Notes under the pieces: model-generated | Told to the model about the DNA's origin: nothing | The model's database searches: none | The model's input: the letters and a program-made list of their open reading frames with translations, nothing else | Part shown: positions 43,032-52,058 of the stretch, piece after piece | How the letters are laid out: every line of letters begins with the position of its first letter | Position numbering within the stretch: the first letter of the stretch is position 1 | Translations under genes and position numbers: made by a program | Assembly (NCBI RefSeq): GCF_019879105.1 | Contig: NZ_CP082249.1 | Coordinates: 2,294,001-2,358,000, forward strand | Source of the DNA: Natrinema sp. SYSU A 869 | Lineage (GTDB): Archaea; Halobacteriota; Halobacteria; Halobacteriales; Natrialbaceae | Length of the DNA stretch: 64,000 bases | Direction: 5' to 3'

Positions 43032-44891
43032 ATGTCAGAGAATACGAACCCAACCGATTCAGAGGCACAGTCGAATAGCGCCAGTCGGGACAGCTCGACG
43101 TCACGCCGAACGATACTGCAGGCCACGGGGACGAGCGTGCTCGCAGTCGGCGGTCTCGGTAGCATCGCGGGCTCTGCAGTGGCCCAAGAAGCCACCCTCC
43201 CGCCGTTAGCCCGAGACGGAAACAAGATCGTCGATCCGAGCGGAAACGAAGTCATCCTTCGGGGAGTGAACATCGCCGATCCGGGCGAACAGAGCCGGCA
43301 GTGGCGGGGTCAGACCGCTCCCGAGACGTTCGAACTAGCCACCGACGAGAGCCAGGGGTGGCATACCAACATCGTCCGGGTACCGGTAATGCCTTCGTTC
43401 CTCGCGGCCGGGACGCGCGCCCCCGCACCGCACGAGATGCCCCACGGCGACGACTGGGGTCCGGCCCTGCCGGGACAGTTCGATAGAACCGACGTCAGGT
43501 GGTACTGTCAGACCTATCTCGACGATCTCGTCGAACTCGGTGCCCAGCGCGGCGCCTATGTGATGATCGACTACCACCGTCACTACCCGATCTTCCATCA
43601 GGAGGACCACAAGAACCACGGTGTCGATGGGAACGTCTGGCAGTGTTCGTCCGACGGGGGCGAAGACTGGCGAAATCCGGAGGTCTGTGGCGAGCGCGGC
43701 GTACTCTGGCACGGTGAGGACCAGGTCGACGAGATCTGGAACTTGATCGACGAACAGAACATTCTCGAGGCGTTCGACCTCGAGGAAGACGACATCTATC
43801 TCGAGCCCCCGGAGATTACGAACGCGCTCGACGAGGAGTTACACCTGTTCTGGGAGGTCGTCGCCGACCGATACGCCGAGGACGACCACGTGATCTTCGA
43901 CGTCTACAACGAGCCGACCGGCCCATACGGCGGCGACTGGGGCGGCCCACAGCGACAGGCGGGCGAACTCTCCGATCCGGCGGTAGCTCCCGGCGAGGGA
44001 GATGCGAACGATTACGACGCCGCTCACGAGGACATGAAAGCCTGGTACGACCTGTGGGTCGATCGCGCCCAGCCGTGGGTTGACACGGTCGAGAACAACG
44101 CGCCCGGTCACCTGATTACGATCGGGAGTCCACGGTGGAGCCAGTACACCTACTGGGCACCGTACAACGAGTTCGATGCCGAGAACATGTGTTATACCGG
44201 CCATGTCTACACGCAGGACGGCCTGCGGCCGCTCACGAAGTACTTCGGCGAACCGTCCGAACACGTCCCGGTCTTCTTCAGTGAGTTCGGGTGGATCGAA
44301 GGCGGCGGCAAGCACGTCGATACGCCCTGGATGGACTGTAGCGGCGAACACGGTGGCGACTGTGAGCCCTATATTCAGGAGTACGAGGAGTTCATCAAGA
44401 ACTACGACGTCCACCCGCTGGCGTGGTCGTTCGACCACACCTATGAGCCGAATATGTTCGAGCACGGGACGCCGGGAGCGAACGACGGCGCGAAGGGTGC
44501 CGACGACTGGATGAACTACCTGAACGACGAGACGCCCGGCGTCTGGTGGCACGAACTGAACCAGGAACTAGCCGGCGACCGCGACACCTTCGCGCCCGGC
44601 GAGGACCCGTACCCGGACGCCGACAACGGGAAGAACGACAAGCACGTCGGTCCCGGTCCGATCGACGGTGACGAGACGATCTCGGTCGGCGACCACGAGG
44701 CACGGGATACGAACGACGACGGTCTGTACAACGACGTCGACGGAGATGGAGAGACGACACACGAAGACGTCAACGCCTTCTTCGAGAACCTCGAGTCCAA
44801 CGGCGTCCAGAACAACCCTGACGCCTTCGACTTCGACGAGAACGGTCAAATCGGCTTCTCGGACGTTCTCGATTTGCTTCGTCGAACCTAA
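43032..44891 (+). CDS. Exported GH5 glycoside hydrolase with dockerin-like tail (1)
   Basis: A 619-aa protein. Tat signal SRRTILQAT (Arg25-Arg26), processing probably near AVAQ (residue 52). The GH5 domain spans about 55-510: VILRGVNIADP, a metal- or substrate-side YHRHYP, acid/base Glu294 in VYNEPTGPYG, IGSPRWSQ, and nucleophile Glu418 in FSEFGW. A Cys/His/Trp-rich insertion (190-240) is unusual. A dockerin-like module (547-619) has calcium loops DVDGDGETTHED and DFDENGQIGFSD. Probable beta-1,4-glucanase. It heads the cluster, 165 nt before the scaffoldin gene. Confidence 0.88.
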   Translation: MSENTNPTDSEAQSNSASRDSSTSRRTILQATGTSVLAVGGLGSIAGSAVAQEATLPPLARDGNKIVDPSGNEVILRGVNIADPGEQSRQWRGQTAPETFELATDESQGWHTNIVRVPVMPSFLAAGTRAPAPHEMPHGDDWGPALPGQFDRTDVRWYCQTYLDDLVELGAQRGAYVMIDYHRHYPIFHQEDHKNHGVDGNVWQCSSDGGEDWRNPEVCGERGVLWHGEDQVDEIWNLIDEQNILEAFDLEEDDIYLEPPEITNALDEELHLFWEVVADRYAEDDHVIFDVYNEPTGPYGGDWGGPQRQAGELSDPAVAPGEGDANDYDAAHEDMKAWYDLWVDRAQPWVDTVENNAPGHLITIGSPRWSQYTYWAPYNEFDAENMCYTGHVYTQDGLRPLTKYFGEPSEHVPVFFSEFGWIEGGGKHVDTPWMDCSGEHGGDCEPYIQEYEEFIKNYDVHPLAWSFDHTYEPNMFEHGTPGANDGAKGADDWMNYLNDETPGVWWHELNQELAGDRDTFAPGEDPYPDADNGKNDKHVGPGPIDGDETISVGDHEARDTNDDGLYNDVDGDGETTHEDVNAFFENLESNGVQNNPDAFDFDENGQIGFSDVLDLLRRT

Positions 44892-45056
44892 CCAACAACG
44901 GGATAGATATTATTAAACCAAGCTACTATGAAAAATTTATTATGAAACATCTGAAATCCCTCTCGGGTCGACTCCCACGAACAACCGTCTCGGATCGGCC
45001 TCGAGGCGCGAGCAGGCAGCACAGGTAACGATAGTAACCGATACGGAGAGATATCA

Positions 45057-47306
45057 ATGAACGACGACATCGATACGCACGACGAGGAACAGTTCGCCGA
45101 AACCGATCGCCCGACGGACACGTCCACATCACGACGCACCTTCATGCGGGCCGCCGGTGCCAGTGCGGGTGCACTCGCACTCGGGACGTCGACGGTCGCG
45201 GCCCAAGCAGACAGCCCGACGGTGACGGTCGACATCGCCGACGAACAGATTCAATCCGGTGAGACGACGACTGCGACGGTCCGGCTCGAGAACTCCCCTG
45301 TCGGTTCGATCGGCTCTGCCGTCGAAATCGCGCTCGATCCGGACGTCGCCCAGATCACCGAAGTAGAAGGTGGTGACTACTTCCCGGAGAGCCCCCTCGA
45401 TTTAGAGGAGAGCGTCAACGAGGATATCGAAGAGGCGGGTGGCTCCGTCTCGCAACTCCGTGTCCAGCCGTACGCGCCGGATGGAATCAACGAGACCGGG
45501 TACGAGGTGGCGACCTACCACCTCGAGGCTCAGGGTGAGGGCACCACTGAGATCGAGCTCGTGGATATCATGCTGACCATTCCCGACGGAGACAATATCT
45601 ACGGCGCCAACTACGATGCATCGACACTGACCGTCGGTGACGTCATCGATGAGCCCGTCACGCCCGCAATGCCGTCGGACCTCGAGGTCGTCGCCGAGAA
45701 CGAGACATCGGTCGAGGTCGCGTGGAGCCCCGTGTCGAACGCTGTCGAATATGCCGTCTCAGTCGATGGCGAGCAGGAATCCACGACGACCTCGAGTAGC
45801 GCAACTATCACTGGACTCGAGGCAGACACCACCTACGAGATCGGTGTCAGCGCTCTCGGCGAGGGCGACACGATGTCCGAGACGGTGACGGTTCAGGCGA
45901 CGACGGTCACCGGTGCGGAGCCGGAGACGCCCACGCTCACGGTCAACCTCGACGATGCGGTGATCGATCCGGGCGAGACGACGGCCGTCGACCTCGGCCT
46001 GAGCGAAGCGCCGGACGGTGTGGTCGGATTCACTATTGAGGTCGGTATCGATCCAGACGTTGCGACCTTCGCCGATGCCGAACTCGGCGAACTGTTTGTT
46101 GACGCTCAGGAGATGTTCAAGACCGTCGAGGTCGAAGACGACTACGCGAAACTCAAGGCGCTCGATCCCGTCGACGCTGGGACCACTGACATCGAGTTCG
46201 GTCGGATCGACCTCGAGGGTGTGGCAGACGGCGAAACCGTCGTCGATGTCGACATTATCCGACTCGAGGACAATGTTGACAACGTTGCTATCGAACCGAC
46301 GGTCGAAGAGGCGATGCTCACCGTCGGTGACGGCGAGCCGGACAGCAAACCGCCGAGCGTCCCCGAGGATCTTGAGGTCGTCGCCGAGACTGAAACGTCG
46401 GTCGAGGTCGCGTGGAGCACCGATCCGAACGCCATCGAGTACAACGTCTCGGTTGATGGCGAGCAGGAAACAACCACGACCGCGAGCAGCGCCACCGTCA
46501 CTGACCTCGAGTCCGGTACCACCTACGAGATCGGTGTCAGCGCCGTCGGTGCGGACGACACGGAGACCGACGCCGCGACGGTTACTGCCACGATCGCAGA
46601 AGCCAATACGCCGCCGAGCACGCCCGAGGGACTCGAGGTCGTCGACGAGACCGAGACATCGGTCGAGGTTGCATGGAGTTCCGATCCGAACGCCGTCGAG
46701 TACAACGTCTGGGTTGACGGCGAGCAAGAAACTACCCTGAGTTCGACCAGTACCACTGTCACCGACCTCGAGTCCGGTACCACCTACGAGATCGGTGTCA
46801 GCGCCGTCGGTGAAGACGGCACGGAGACCGACGCCGCGACGGTTACTGCCACGACCGCGGACACGGACGATGGCGACGGAAATGACGGCGACTACCCCGA
46901 GTGGGACACTAACACGCTCTATCAGGAAGGCGACCACGTCCACTGGAACGGTGAGAACTGGGTCGCACAGTGGACGAACAAGGACAAAGAGCCCCGCTAC
47001 GAGGACCTCTACGCGTGGGAACCGGTCGACGGCGAGATTCCGCTCGAGGTAGACCACTTGGCGACGATCGATCCGAGCGCTACAGATGTCGACGCCGGCG
47101 AGCGCATCGACGTCCGGGCGACGGACAACACCCCCGACGATATCTGGATTGACGGACTTCAGTGGGACTTCGATGACGGAACGACTGCCAGCGGCTGGCA
47201 CGCCGGCCATTCCTTTGATTCCAGTGGGGCCTACACGGTGACGCTCACTGCGACGGACCAGCGGGGACGCGAGACCACCCACGAGGTCGAGATCACGGTC
47301 GCCTGA
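45057..47306 (+). CDS. Scaffoldin-like protein: two cohesin-like modules, FnIII x3, CBM5/12, PKD
   Basis: A 749-aa Tat-exported protein (SRRTFMRAAG; cleavage near residue 50) without a catalytic domain. Cohesin-like module 1 (54-196) shows VTVDIADEQIQSGETTTATV, IALDPDVAQITEVEGGDYF and the strand YEVATYHLEAQGEGTTEIEL; module 2 (292-425) shows the same order with VGIDPDVATFADAELGELF. FnIII modules lie at 203-284, 433-514 and 519-600. A CBM5/12-type module (613-657) has six Trp/Tyr including WDTNTLYQEGDHVHWNG and WVAQW. A PKD-like domain ends the protein (664-749). GGAG 8 nt before the ATG is a Shine-Dalgarno. No anchor helix, dockerin or SLH domain is seen. The cohesin reading is from pattern, not a profile search. 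Confidence 0.78.
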   Translation: MNDDIDTHDEEQFAETDRPTDTSTSRRTFMRAAGASAGALALGTSTVAAQADSPTVTVDIADEQIQSGETTTATVRLENSPVGSIGSAVEIALDPDVAQITEVEGGDYFPESPLDLEESVNEDIEEAGGSVSQLRVQPYAPDGINETGYEVATYHLEAQGEGTTEIELVDIMLTIPDGDNIYGANYDASTLTVGDVIDEPVTPAMPSDLEVVAENETSVEVAWSPVSNAVEYAVSVDGEQESTTTSSSATITGLEADTTYEIGVSALGEGDTMSETVTVQATTVTGAEPETPTLTVNLDDAVIDPGETTAVDLGLSEAPDGVVGFTIEVGIDPDVATFADAELGELFVDAQEMFKTVEVEDDYAKLKALDPVDAGTTDIEFGRIDLEGVADGETVVDVDIIRLEDNVDNVAIEPTVEEAMLTVGDGEPDSKPPSVPEDLEVVAETETSVEVAWSTDPNAIEYNVSVDGEQETTTTASSATVTDLESGTTYEIGVSAVGADDTETDAATVTATIAEANTPPSTPEGLEVVDETETSVEVAWSSDPNAVEYNVWVDGEQETTLSSTSTTVTDLESGTTYEIGVSAVGEDGTETDAATVTATTADTDDGDGNDGDYPEWDTNTLYQEGDHVHWNGENWVAQWTNKDKEPRYEDLYAWEPVDGEIPLEVDHLATIDPSATDVDAGERIDVRATDNTPDDIWIDGLQWDFDDGTTASGWHAGHSFDSSGAYTVTLTATDQRGRETTHEVEITVA

Positions 47307-47493
47307 TCACGCTTTCCGACATCGGTCGGGGACTATCGTCGCGGGCCGTCTTTCGAATCTGACGGCCTTCGAGGAGACCCCGACGATGTCACCGGAAACG
47401 ACCGAATCAGTTCACAGACGTCCGCAACCTGTCCCGGTTGCGCTGACGATGGCCGTTCTGTGAGTTCGGTCATGTTCTCGGATTAAAATAAAA

Positions 47494-47526
47494 TAACTAG
47501 ATATTTAGTTAATTTCAATATTATAG
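47494..47526 (+). promoter_or_regulatory. Inverted repeat and TATA box before the second GH5 gene
   Basis: TAACTA-GATATT-TAGTTA (47494-47511) stands directly upstream of ATATTATAG (47518-47526). The implied transcript start near 47550 leaves a leader of about 45 nt, which explains the Shine-Dalgarno GAGG at 47581-47584, 8 nt before ATG 47593. The arrangement (inverted repeat just above TATA) resembles that at 42896-42937, though the sequences differ. Confidence 0.5.
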
Positions 47527-47592
47527 AGTACCAATATGCGGCGAATCGCAGACACTGCGGACGAAGACACGCGAATCAGTGAGGAAACACCA

Positions 47593-49650
47593 ATGCAATC
47601 GCACGATACCACACAGCAGACGGACGAATCGACAGCAACGAACGAGAACACGCGCCGGAGCGTCCTTGCGCAAGCGGAGACCGACGGAACGTCGCCGATC
47701 ACTCTCACTCGGCGCAACGTGATGCGAACGACTGCTGCCGCGGGCGTTGCCGGCCTCGGACTGAGCGCCGGCTTCGCCGGTACTGCGGCAGCCGGAGGGA
47801 TCGACGAGTTCCAGAACCTGACGGTCAGCAGCGATAACCGGATCGTCAACGAGGACGGCGAGACGTTCAAGATGCGGGGGCTCAGCATTCCCGATCCGAA
47901 GCGACTCCACCGGACGCGGAACCTTCGCGGGAAGACGCCGGAACAGCTCCTCGATATGGTGACGAACAACGAGGCGGGCTGGCACCCGCGGGTCATCCGC
48001 GTTCCCGCCCAACCACAGGACATCGGCGAACATCCGATGGGTCACACCGGGCCCGAGTACGAATACGGCGAACTCGAGTCTCCGCAGGCGGTCGACAGCG
48101 ACCGGCGGAAGCAACGGCCGGCGCAGCCGTCGGCGTTCACGCAGGCGGAACTCGAGGACTATCTCGACAACTACTACGAACCGATCGTCGAGCGCTGCAA
48201 GGAGCGTGGCGTCTACTGCATCATCGACTATCACCGGCACTGGCACGAGCAGCCACCGGGCATCGAGCAGCCCTCGTACGCCGAGAACCACTTGCCGTAC
48301 AACAGCGACTACACGAACTACTGGGCGTACAACAGCCACGAGATGTTCGGCGAGGACGAACCGGGTTCCTGGGGGTACGTCGATCAGACGTACATCGAGA
48401 ACACCCCTGGCGACGATTACGTCGAGGGTCTCAACGAGGGCAACCTCGAGGGAACGCCGTACGCGTACGAGAACTGGACGGTCAACCAGGAGTTGCTCGA
48501 CGAGGTCCTCATGTTCTGGGACGAGGTAGCCGAGCGGTACGCCGACGAGCCTCATGTGATCTTCGAACCGTACAACGAGCCGACCGCACCGGGTATCTGG
48601 GGTCCCGTCGACGGCTGTGGAGCATTCAAACAGAAGCCCCTCTGGGACACGTTCCTCGACGACTTCATGGGCCCGATCATTGAGAAGATCCGAGAGTACC
48701 AGTCCGACCGCGTTCTGCTGGTCGGCGTCCCCGGCTGGTGTCAGTCGGTCCAGGCGCTCCACTGGCGGAACTTCAACGACGCGGGCTACGACAACATCGC
48801 CGTCACCTGGCACAACTACGCGGGCCACGACGTTAGCCAGATGAACAACTGGTTCAACGACACGGACTACCAGAGCCCCGAGGCTGTCGAGGCCGAAACC
48901 GGGGAGGAACTCGAGAGCCCGTACCTCCCGGTGGACGACGACCCCTACGAGCCAGCATGCTACGGCTGGGAGGCCTATGAGGCGGCCGGGCTTCAGAACG
49001 CGATGGACCATCACCCCGTCGCTATCACCGAATTCGGCTGGATCAACAACGCGGACGTCTCCCATTGGCTGCGCGGAACGACCACCGGTCAGGGCACGCT
49101 CCCCGAATACGGCGTTCCCTTCCTCGATCAGGTCGAGCAGGACGACCGAATCAGCTGGGTCGGCTGGTGTGCTGACGTCCGCTGGCTGCCGAAAATGTTC
49201 GAGGTTCCGTGGGAGACCGAAGAGGGCGAACTCGACCTCGTCAACGACAACTTCTACGACACGTCATTTGAGGACATTCCGGTCGGTTGCGAAGACCCAC
49301 CCTGTGAGTGGACCCTGATCGGTGGCGAGGACAGTGGCGTGTACCTCAAGCAGATGCTCGGGGAGCACAAGGACGATACGGTGCCGTTCGACACGAGGAC
49401 CGTCGGCGACCCTGAAGATCCCGACGGCGACGAGACGATCTCGGTCGGCAGCCACGAGGCCCAAGACACGGACGACGACGGCCTGTACGAAGACGTCACC
49501 GGCGACGGGGAGACGACCCACGAGGACGTCGACGCCTTCTTCGAGAACCTCGAGTCCGACGGCGTCCAGGACAACCCCGGACAGTTCGACTTCGACAAGA
49601 GTGGACGGGTCAGCTTTGCGGACGTCATCGAGTTGCTGCGGAAGATCTGA
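47593..49650 (+). CDS. Exported GH5 glycoside hydrolase with dockerin-like tail (2)
   Basis: A 685-aa protein with Tat motif TRRNVMRTTAAAG (Arg40-Arg41) after a long polar head. GH5 domain about 75-600: FKMRGLSIPDP, YCIIDYHRHWHE, acid/base Glu329 in EPYNEP, WHNYAGHD and nucleophile Glu480 in ITEFGW. A region of about 100 residues between YHRH and the acid/base (220-300, rich in Tyr/Asn) is inserted relative to gene 4 of the set. The tail (about 613-685) is dockerin-like with loops DVTGDGETTHED and DFDKSGRVSFAD. I chose ATG 47593 over 47536 because the TATA box lies too close to the latter and GAGG precedes the former. Confidence 0.88.
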   Translation: MQSHDTTQQTDESTATNENTRRSVLAQAETDGTSPITLTRRNVMRTTAAAGVAGLGLSAGFAGTAAAGGIDEFQNLTVSSDNRIVNEDGETFKMRGLSIPDPKRLHRTRNLRGKTPEQLLDMVTNNEAGWHPRVIRVPAQPQDIGEHPMGHTGPEYEYGELESPQAVDSDRRKQRPAQPSAFTQAELEDYLDNYYEPIVERCKERGVYCIIDYHRHWHEQPPGIEQPSYAENHLPYNSDYTNYWAYNSHEMFGEDEPGSWGYVDQTYIENTPGDDYVEGLNEGNLEGTPYAYENWTVNQELLDEVLMFWDEVAERYADEPHVIFEPYNEPTAPGIWGPVDGCGAFKQKPLWDTFLDDFMGPIIEKIREYQSDRVLLVGVPGWCQSVQALHWRNFNDAGYDNIAVTWHNYAGHDVSQMNNWFNDTDYQSPEAVEAETGEELESPYLPVDDDPYEPACYGWEAYEAAGLQNAMDHHPVAITEFGWINNADVSHWLRGTTTGQGTLPEYGVPFLDQVEQDDRISWVGWCADVRWLPKMFEVPWETEEGELDLVNDNFYDTSFEDIPVGCEDPPCEWTLIGGEDSGVYLKQMLGEHKDDTVPFDTRTVGDPEDPDGDETISVGSHEAQDTDDDGLYEDVTGDGETTHEDVDAFFENLESDGVQDNPGQFDFDKSGRVSFADVIELLRKI

Positions 49651-49832
49651 GCGTCACTCAGTGAGTGGCGGACTGGTGACGGAGTCGGAACGCGTTCGCG
49701 TCGGGGAACCAGCTGTTGGGGACCCGGGGACGCTCACGGGCCTTCCGGTCCGTGAGCAAGCGTTCTGTCTGCACACCATTTGAACGAACTATACGAAAAC
49801 AAATCCAAATTGACACGTTGGAATTAAAAGGT

Positions 49833-51989
49833 ATGAAAGAAACTCACTTGCACTTCAATAAGAACGGTTCGGACACGCCGAGGCGGACTCTCGGTCGCCG
49901 GTCCGTACTGGGATCGATTGCGGCACTCGGAACAGGCTACGTCGTCGCGTCGACGGCAGCGGCCCAATCGTGGTCGGACATCGACGATCCGTACTACGCG
50001 ACCCTCGCGGATGACCTCGCAGCACGCGGACTCCCGCAAGGGGAGTTCTGCTACGGTGACAGCGAGGCCGAGACGATGGACGCCTACGACGTCATCGGAG
50101 ATGTCGAGGCGACGGCGATTGAGGCCCCGGATGATCTCCCGTTCAACGAGGCGATGCGCCTCGAAGTCAGCGACGACGTCTCCGATCCGTGGGACGCAAT
50201 CCTGAACGCGACGGTCGAGGACCGCGGTGTGGAAGCGGGCGACGTCTTGTTGGGCGTCGCATATCTTCGGGAGGGGCCAGCGAGTGCAACCGAGGGCGTC
50301 GTTCAGTACACCGCCAAGGACGAGGACAACACCGAAACCAGCGAGGTGGTCAATGCTGCTACCCCCTCGCTCCCTCGCGAGTGGCGTCGGTTCTTCTTCC
50401 GAATCGAGTTCGACTACACGAGTGATCCCGGCGACTGGTGGACGGAGTTCTTCCTGGGATACGATTCGCAGACAGTCGATGTCGGCGGCCTGGCCCTGTT
50501 GCAGTTCGGGGGATCGGTTTCGACCGACGACCTACCCGACTCCGATATCGATTTCGGCTACGACGGCCGCGCTGAGGATGCAGCTTGGCGGCAAACGGCC
50601 CGCGAGCGGATCAACGAGATTCGTCGGGCACCGCTCACCGTCACGGCCACCGACGAGAACGGCGAGCCGATCCCCGACGCCGAGGTCGAGGTGGAGATGC
50701 AGGAGCACGAGTTCGGCTTCGGCAGCGCCGTCGCCGTCGATGAACTGCCCTCGAACGAGCAGTACCAGGACGTCTTCCTCGAGAACTTCAACGAGGCAGT
50801 CACGGAGAACGGCCTCAAGCGGGGCGCGTGGGACGGCGAGTTCGGCTCGAGCTTGGGCCCCGAGAATACGACGGCCGCGGTCGATTGGCTCAATCAGCAC
50901 GATGTCCCGACTCGAGGGCACACGCTCCTGTGGGGGACGTACGACGCCATGGGCGTCGATACGGGCCAGTCCGAGTCAGAAATCGTCGCGGAGATCGAGA
51001 GCGCGATCCGCGAGCGTGCCGCGGCGATGGACGGGCAACTGCTGGAGTGGGACATGCACAACCATCCGGTGATGTATCCCGAGATCACCGACGACCTCGG
51101 GCGAGAGCGGGTCGTCGACTGGTGGTCGGCGGCGATCGACGAGGCTCCTGAGACGCCCATGTGGGTCAATGAAGGTCGAGTCCTCTCGGCACGCAACGGC
51201 AACCGCGAGCCGTACCACGAGTACCTCGAGTGGCTCGAGGGCATCGAGGCCGATATTGGCGGTATCGGGTTCATGGGCCACTTCGGCGTGGATTACCTGC
51301 GCCCGCCAGCGGACCTCCTCGAACTCTTCGACGAGTTCGCCGCGTTCGACGTCCCGCTGAAGATCACCGAGTTGGACATTACCCTCAACGACTCGATGGA
51401 CGAAGACCAGATCGCGGCCCGTCGTGACTACATGCGCGATCTCCTCATCGCGGCCTACAGTCACGAGGCCCTCGAGAGCGTCCTCCACTGGGGATTCTGG
51501 GCGAATCAGCACTGGCGGCCGTCGGCGGCGCTGTACGACGAGGACTGGACGCTCCGTGCACACGGCGAGATCTATCGGGAGCTCGTCTTCGAGGAGTGGT
51601 GGACGGACGAGGCCGGATCGACCGACGCCGACGGGAAGTACACGACCGATGCGTATCTGGGCGACCACGAGGTGACGGTGACGGTCGGCGAGGCGCAAAC
51701 GACCGAATCCGTCTCCCTCACAGCTCCCGACGACACCGCCGAGCTGACGGTCGATATCGATAGGGCTACCGACACGATCGAGGTCGGCAAGTACGAGCCC
51801 CAGGACACGACTGGCGACGGTCGCTACGACGATGTCACCGGTGACGGGGAGACCACCCACGAGGACGTCACCGCGTTCTTCGAGAACCTCGAGTCCGATG
51901 GCGTCCAGACCAACCCTGACGCCTTCGACTTCGACGAGAACGGCCGCGTCGGCTTTGCGGATGTCCTCGCACTCCTTCGGGATGTCTGA
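49833..51989 (+). CDS. Exported GH10-like protein with dockerin-like tail, altered acid/base
   Basis: A 718-aa protein. Tat motif GRRSVLGSIAALG; N-terminal jelly-roll-like carbohydrate-binding region (about 60-235); short carboxypeptidase-regulatory-like strand domain (LTVTATDENGEPIPDAEV, 268-285); GH10-type barrel (about 290-590) with RGHTLLWG (361-368) and nucleophile Glu513 in KITELDI. Where GH10 enzymes have WDxxNE, this protein has WDMHNHP, His411 in place of the acid/base Glu. It may be inactive, act differently, or bind polysaccharide only. A beta-rich linker (593-645) leads to the dockerin-like tail (646-718). Confidence 0.8.
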   Translation: MKETHLHFNKNGSDTPRRTLGRRSVLGSIAALGTGYVVASTAAAQSWSDIDDPYYATLADDLAARGLPQGEFCYGDSEAETMDAYDVIGDVEATAIEAPDDLPFNEAMRLEVSDDVSDPWDAILNATVEDRGVEAGDVLLGVAYLREGPASATEGVVQYTAKDEDNTETSEVVNAATPSLPREWRRFFFRIEFDYTSDPGDWWTEFFLGYDSQTVDVGGLALLQFGGSVSTDDLPDSDIDFGYDGRAEDAAWRQTARERINEIRRAPLTVTATDENGEPIPDAEVEVEMQEHEFGFGSAVAVDELPSNEQYQDVFLENFNEAVTENGLKRGAWDGEFGSSLGPENTTAAVDWLNQHDVPTRGHTLLWGTYDAMGVDTGQSESEIVAEIESAIRERAAAMDGQLLEWDMHNHPVMYPEITDDLGRERVVDWWSAAIDEAPETPMWVNEGRVLSARNGNREPYHEYLEWLEGIEADIGGIGFMGHFGVDYLRPPADLLELFDEFAAFDVPLKITELDITLNDSMDEDQIAARRDYMRDLLIAAYSHEALESVLHWGFWANQHWRPSAALYDEDWTLRAHGEIYRELVFEEWWTDEAGSTDADGKYTTDAYLGDHEVTVTVGEAQTTESVSLTAPDDTAELTVDIDRATDTIEVGKYEPQDTTGDGRYDDVTGDGETTHEDVTAFFENLESDGVQTNPDAFDFDENGRVGFADVLALLRDV

Positions 51990-52058
51990 CTGGCGACCGA
52001 GCAGCGACGAGCGACCGAGACAGCAATCACAGCGACAACAGCGAGACAGCACACGACC

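Noticed and set aside
45759-47282. A 507-codon minus-strand frame opposite the scaffoldin gene
   Set aside because: Its internal repeats are just the complement of the FnIII repeats; no start signal or domain.
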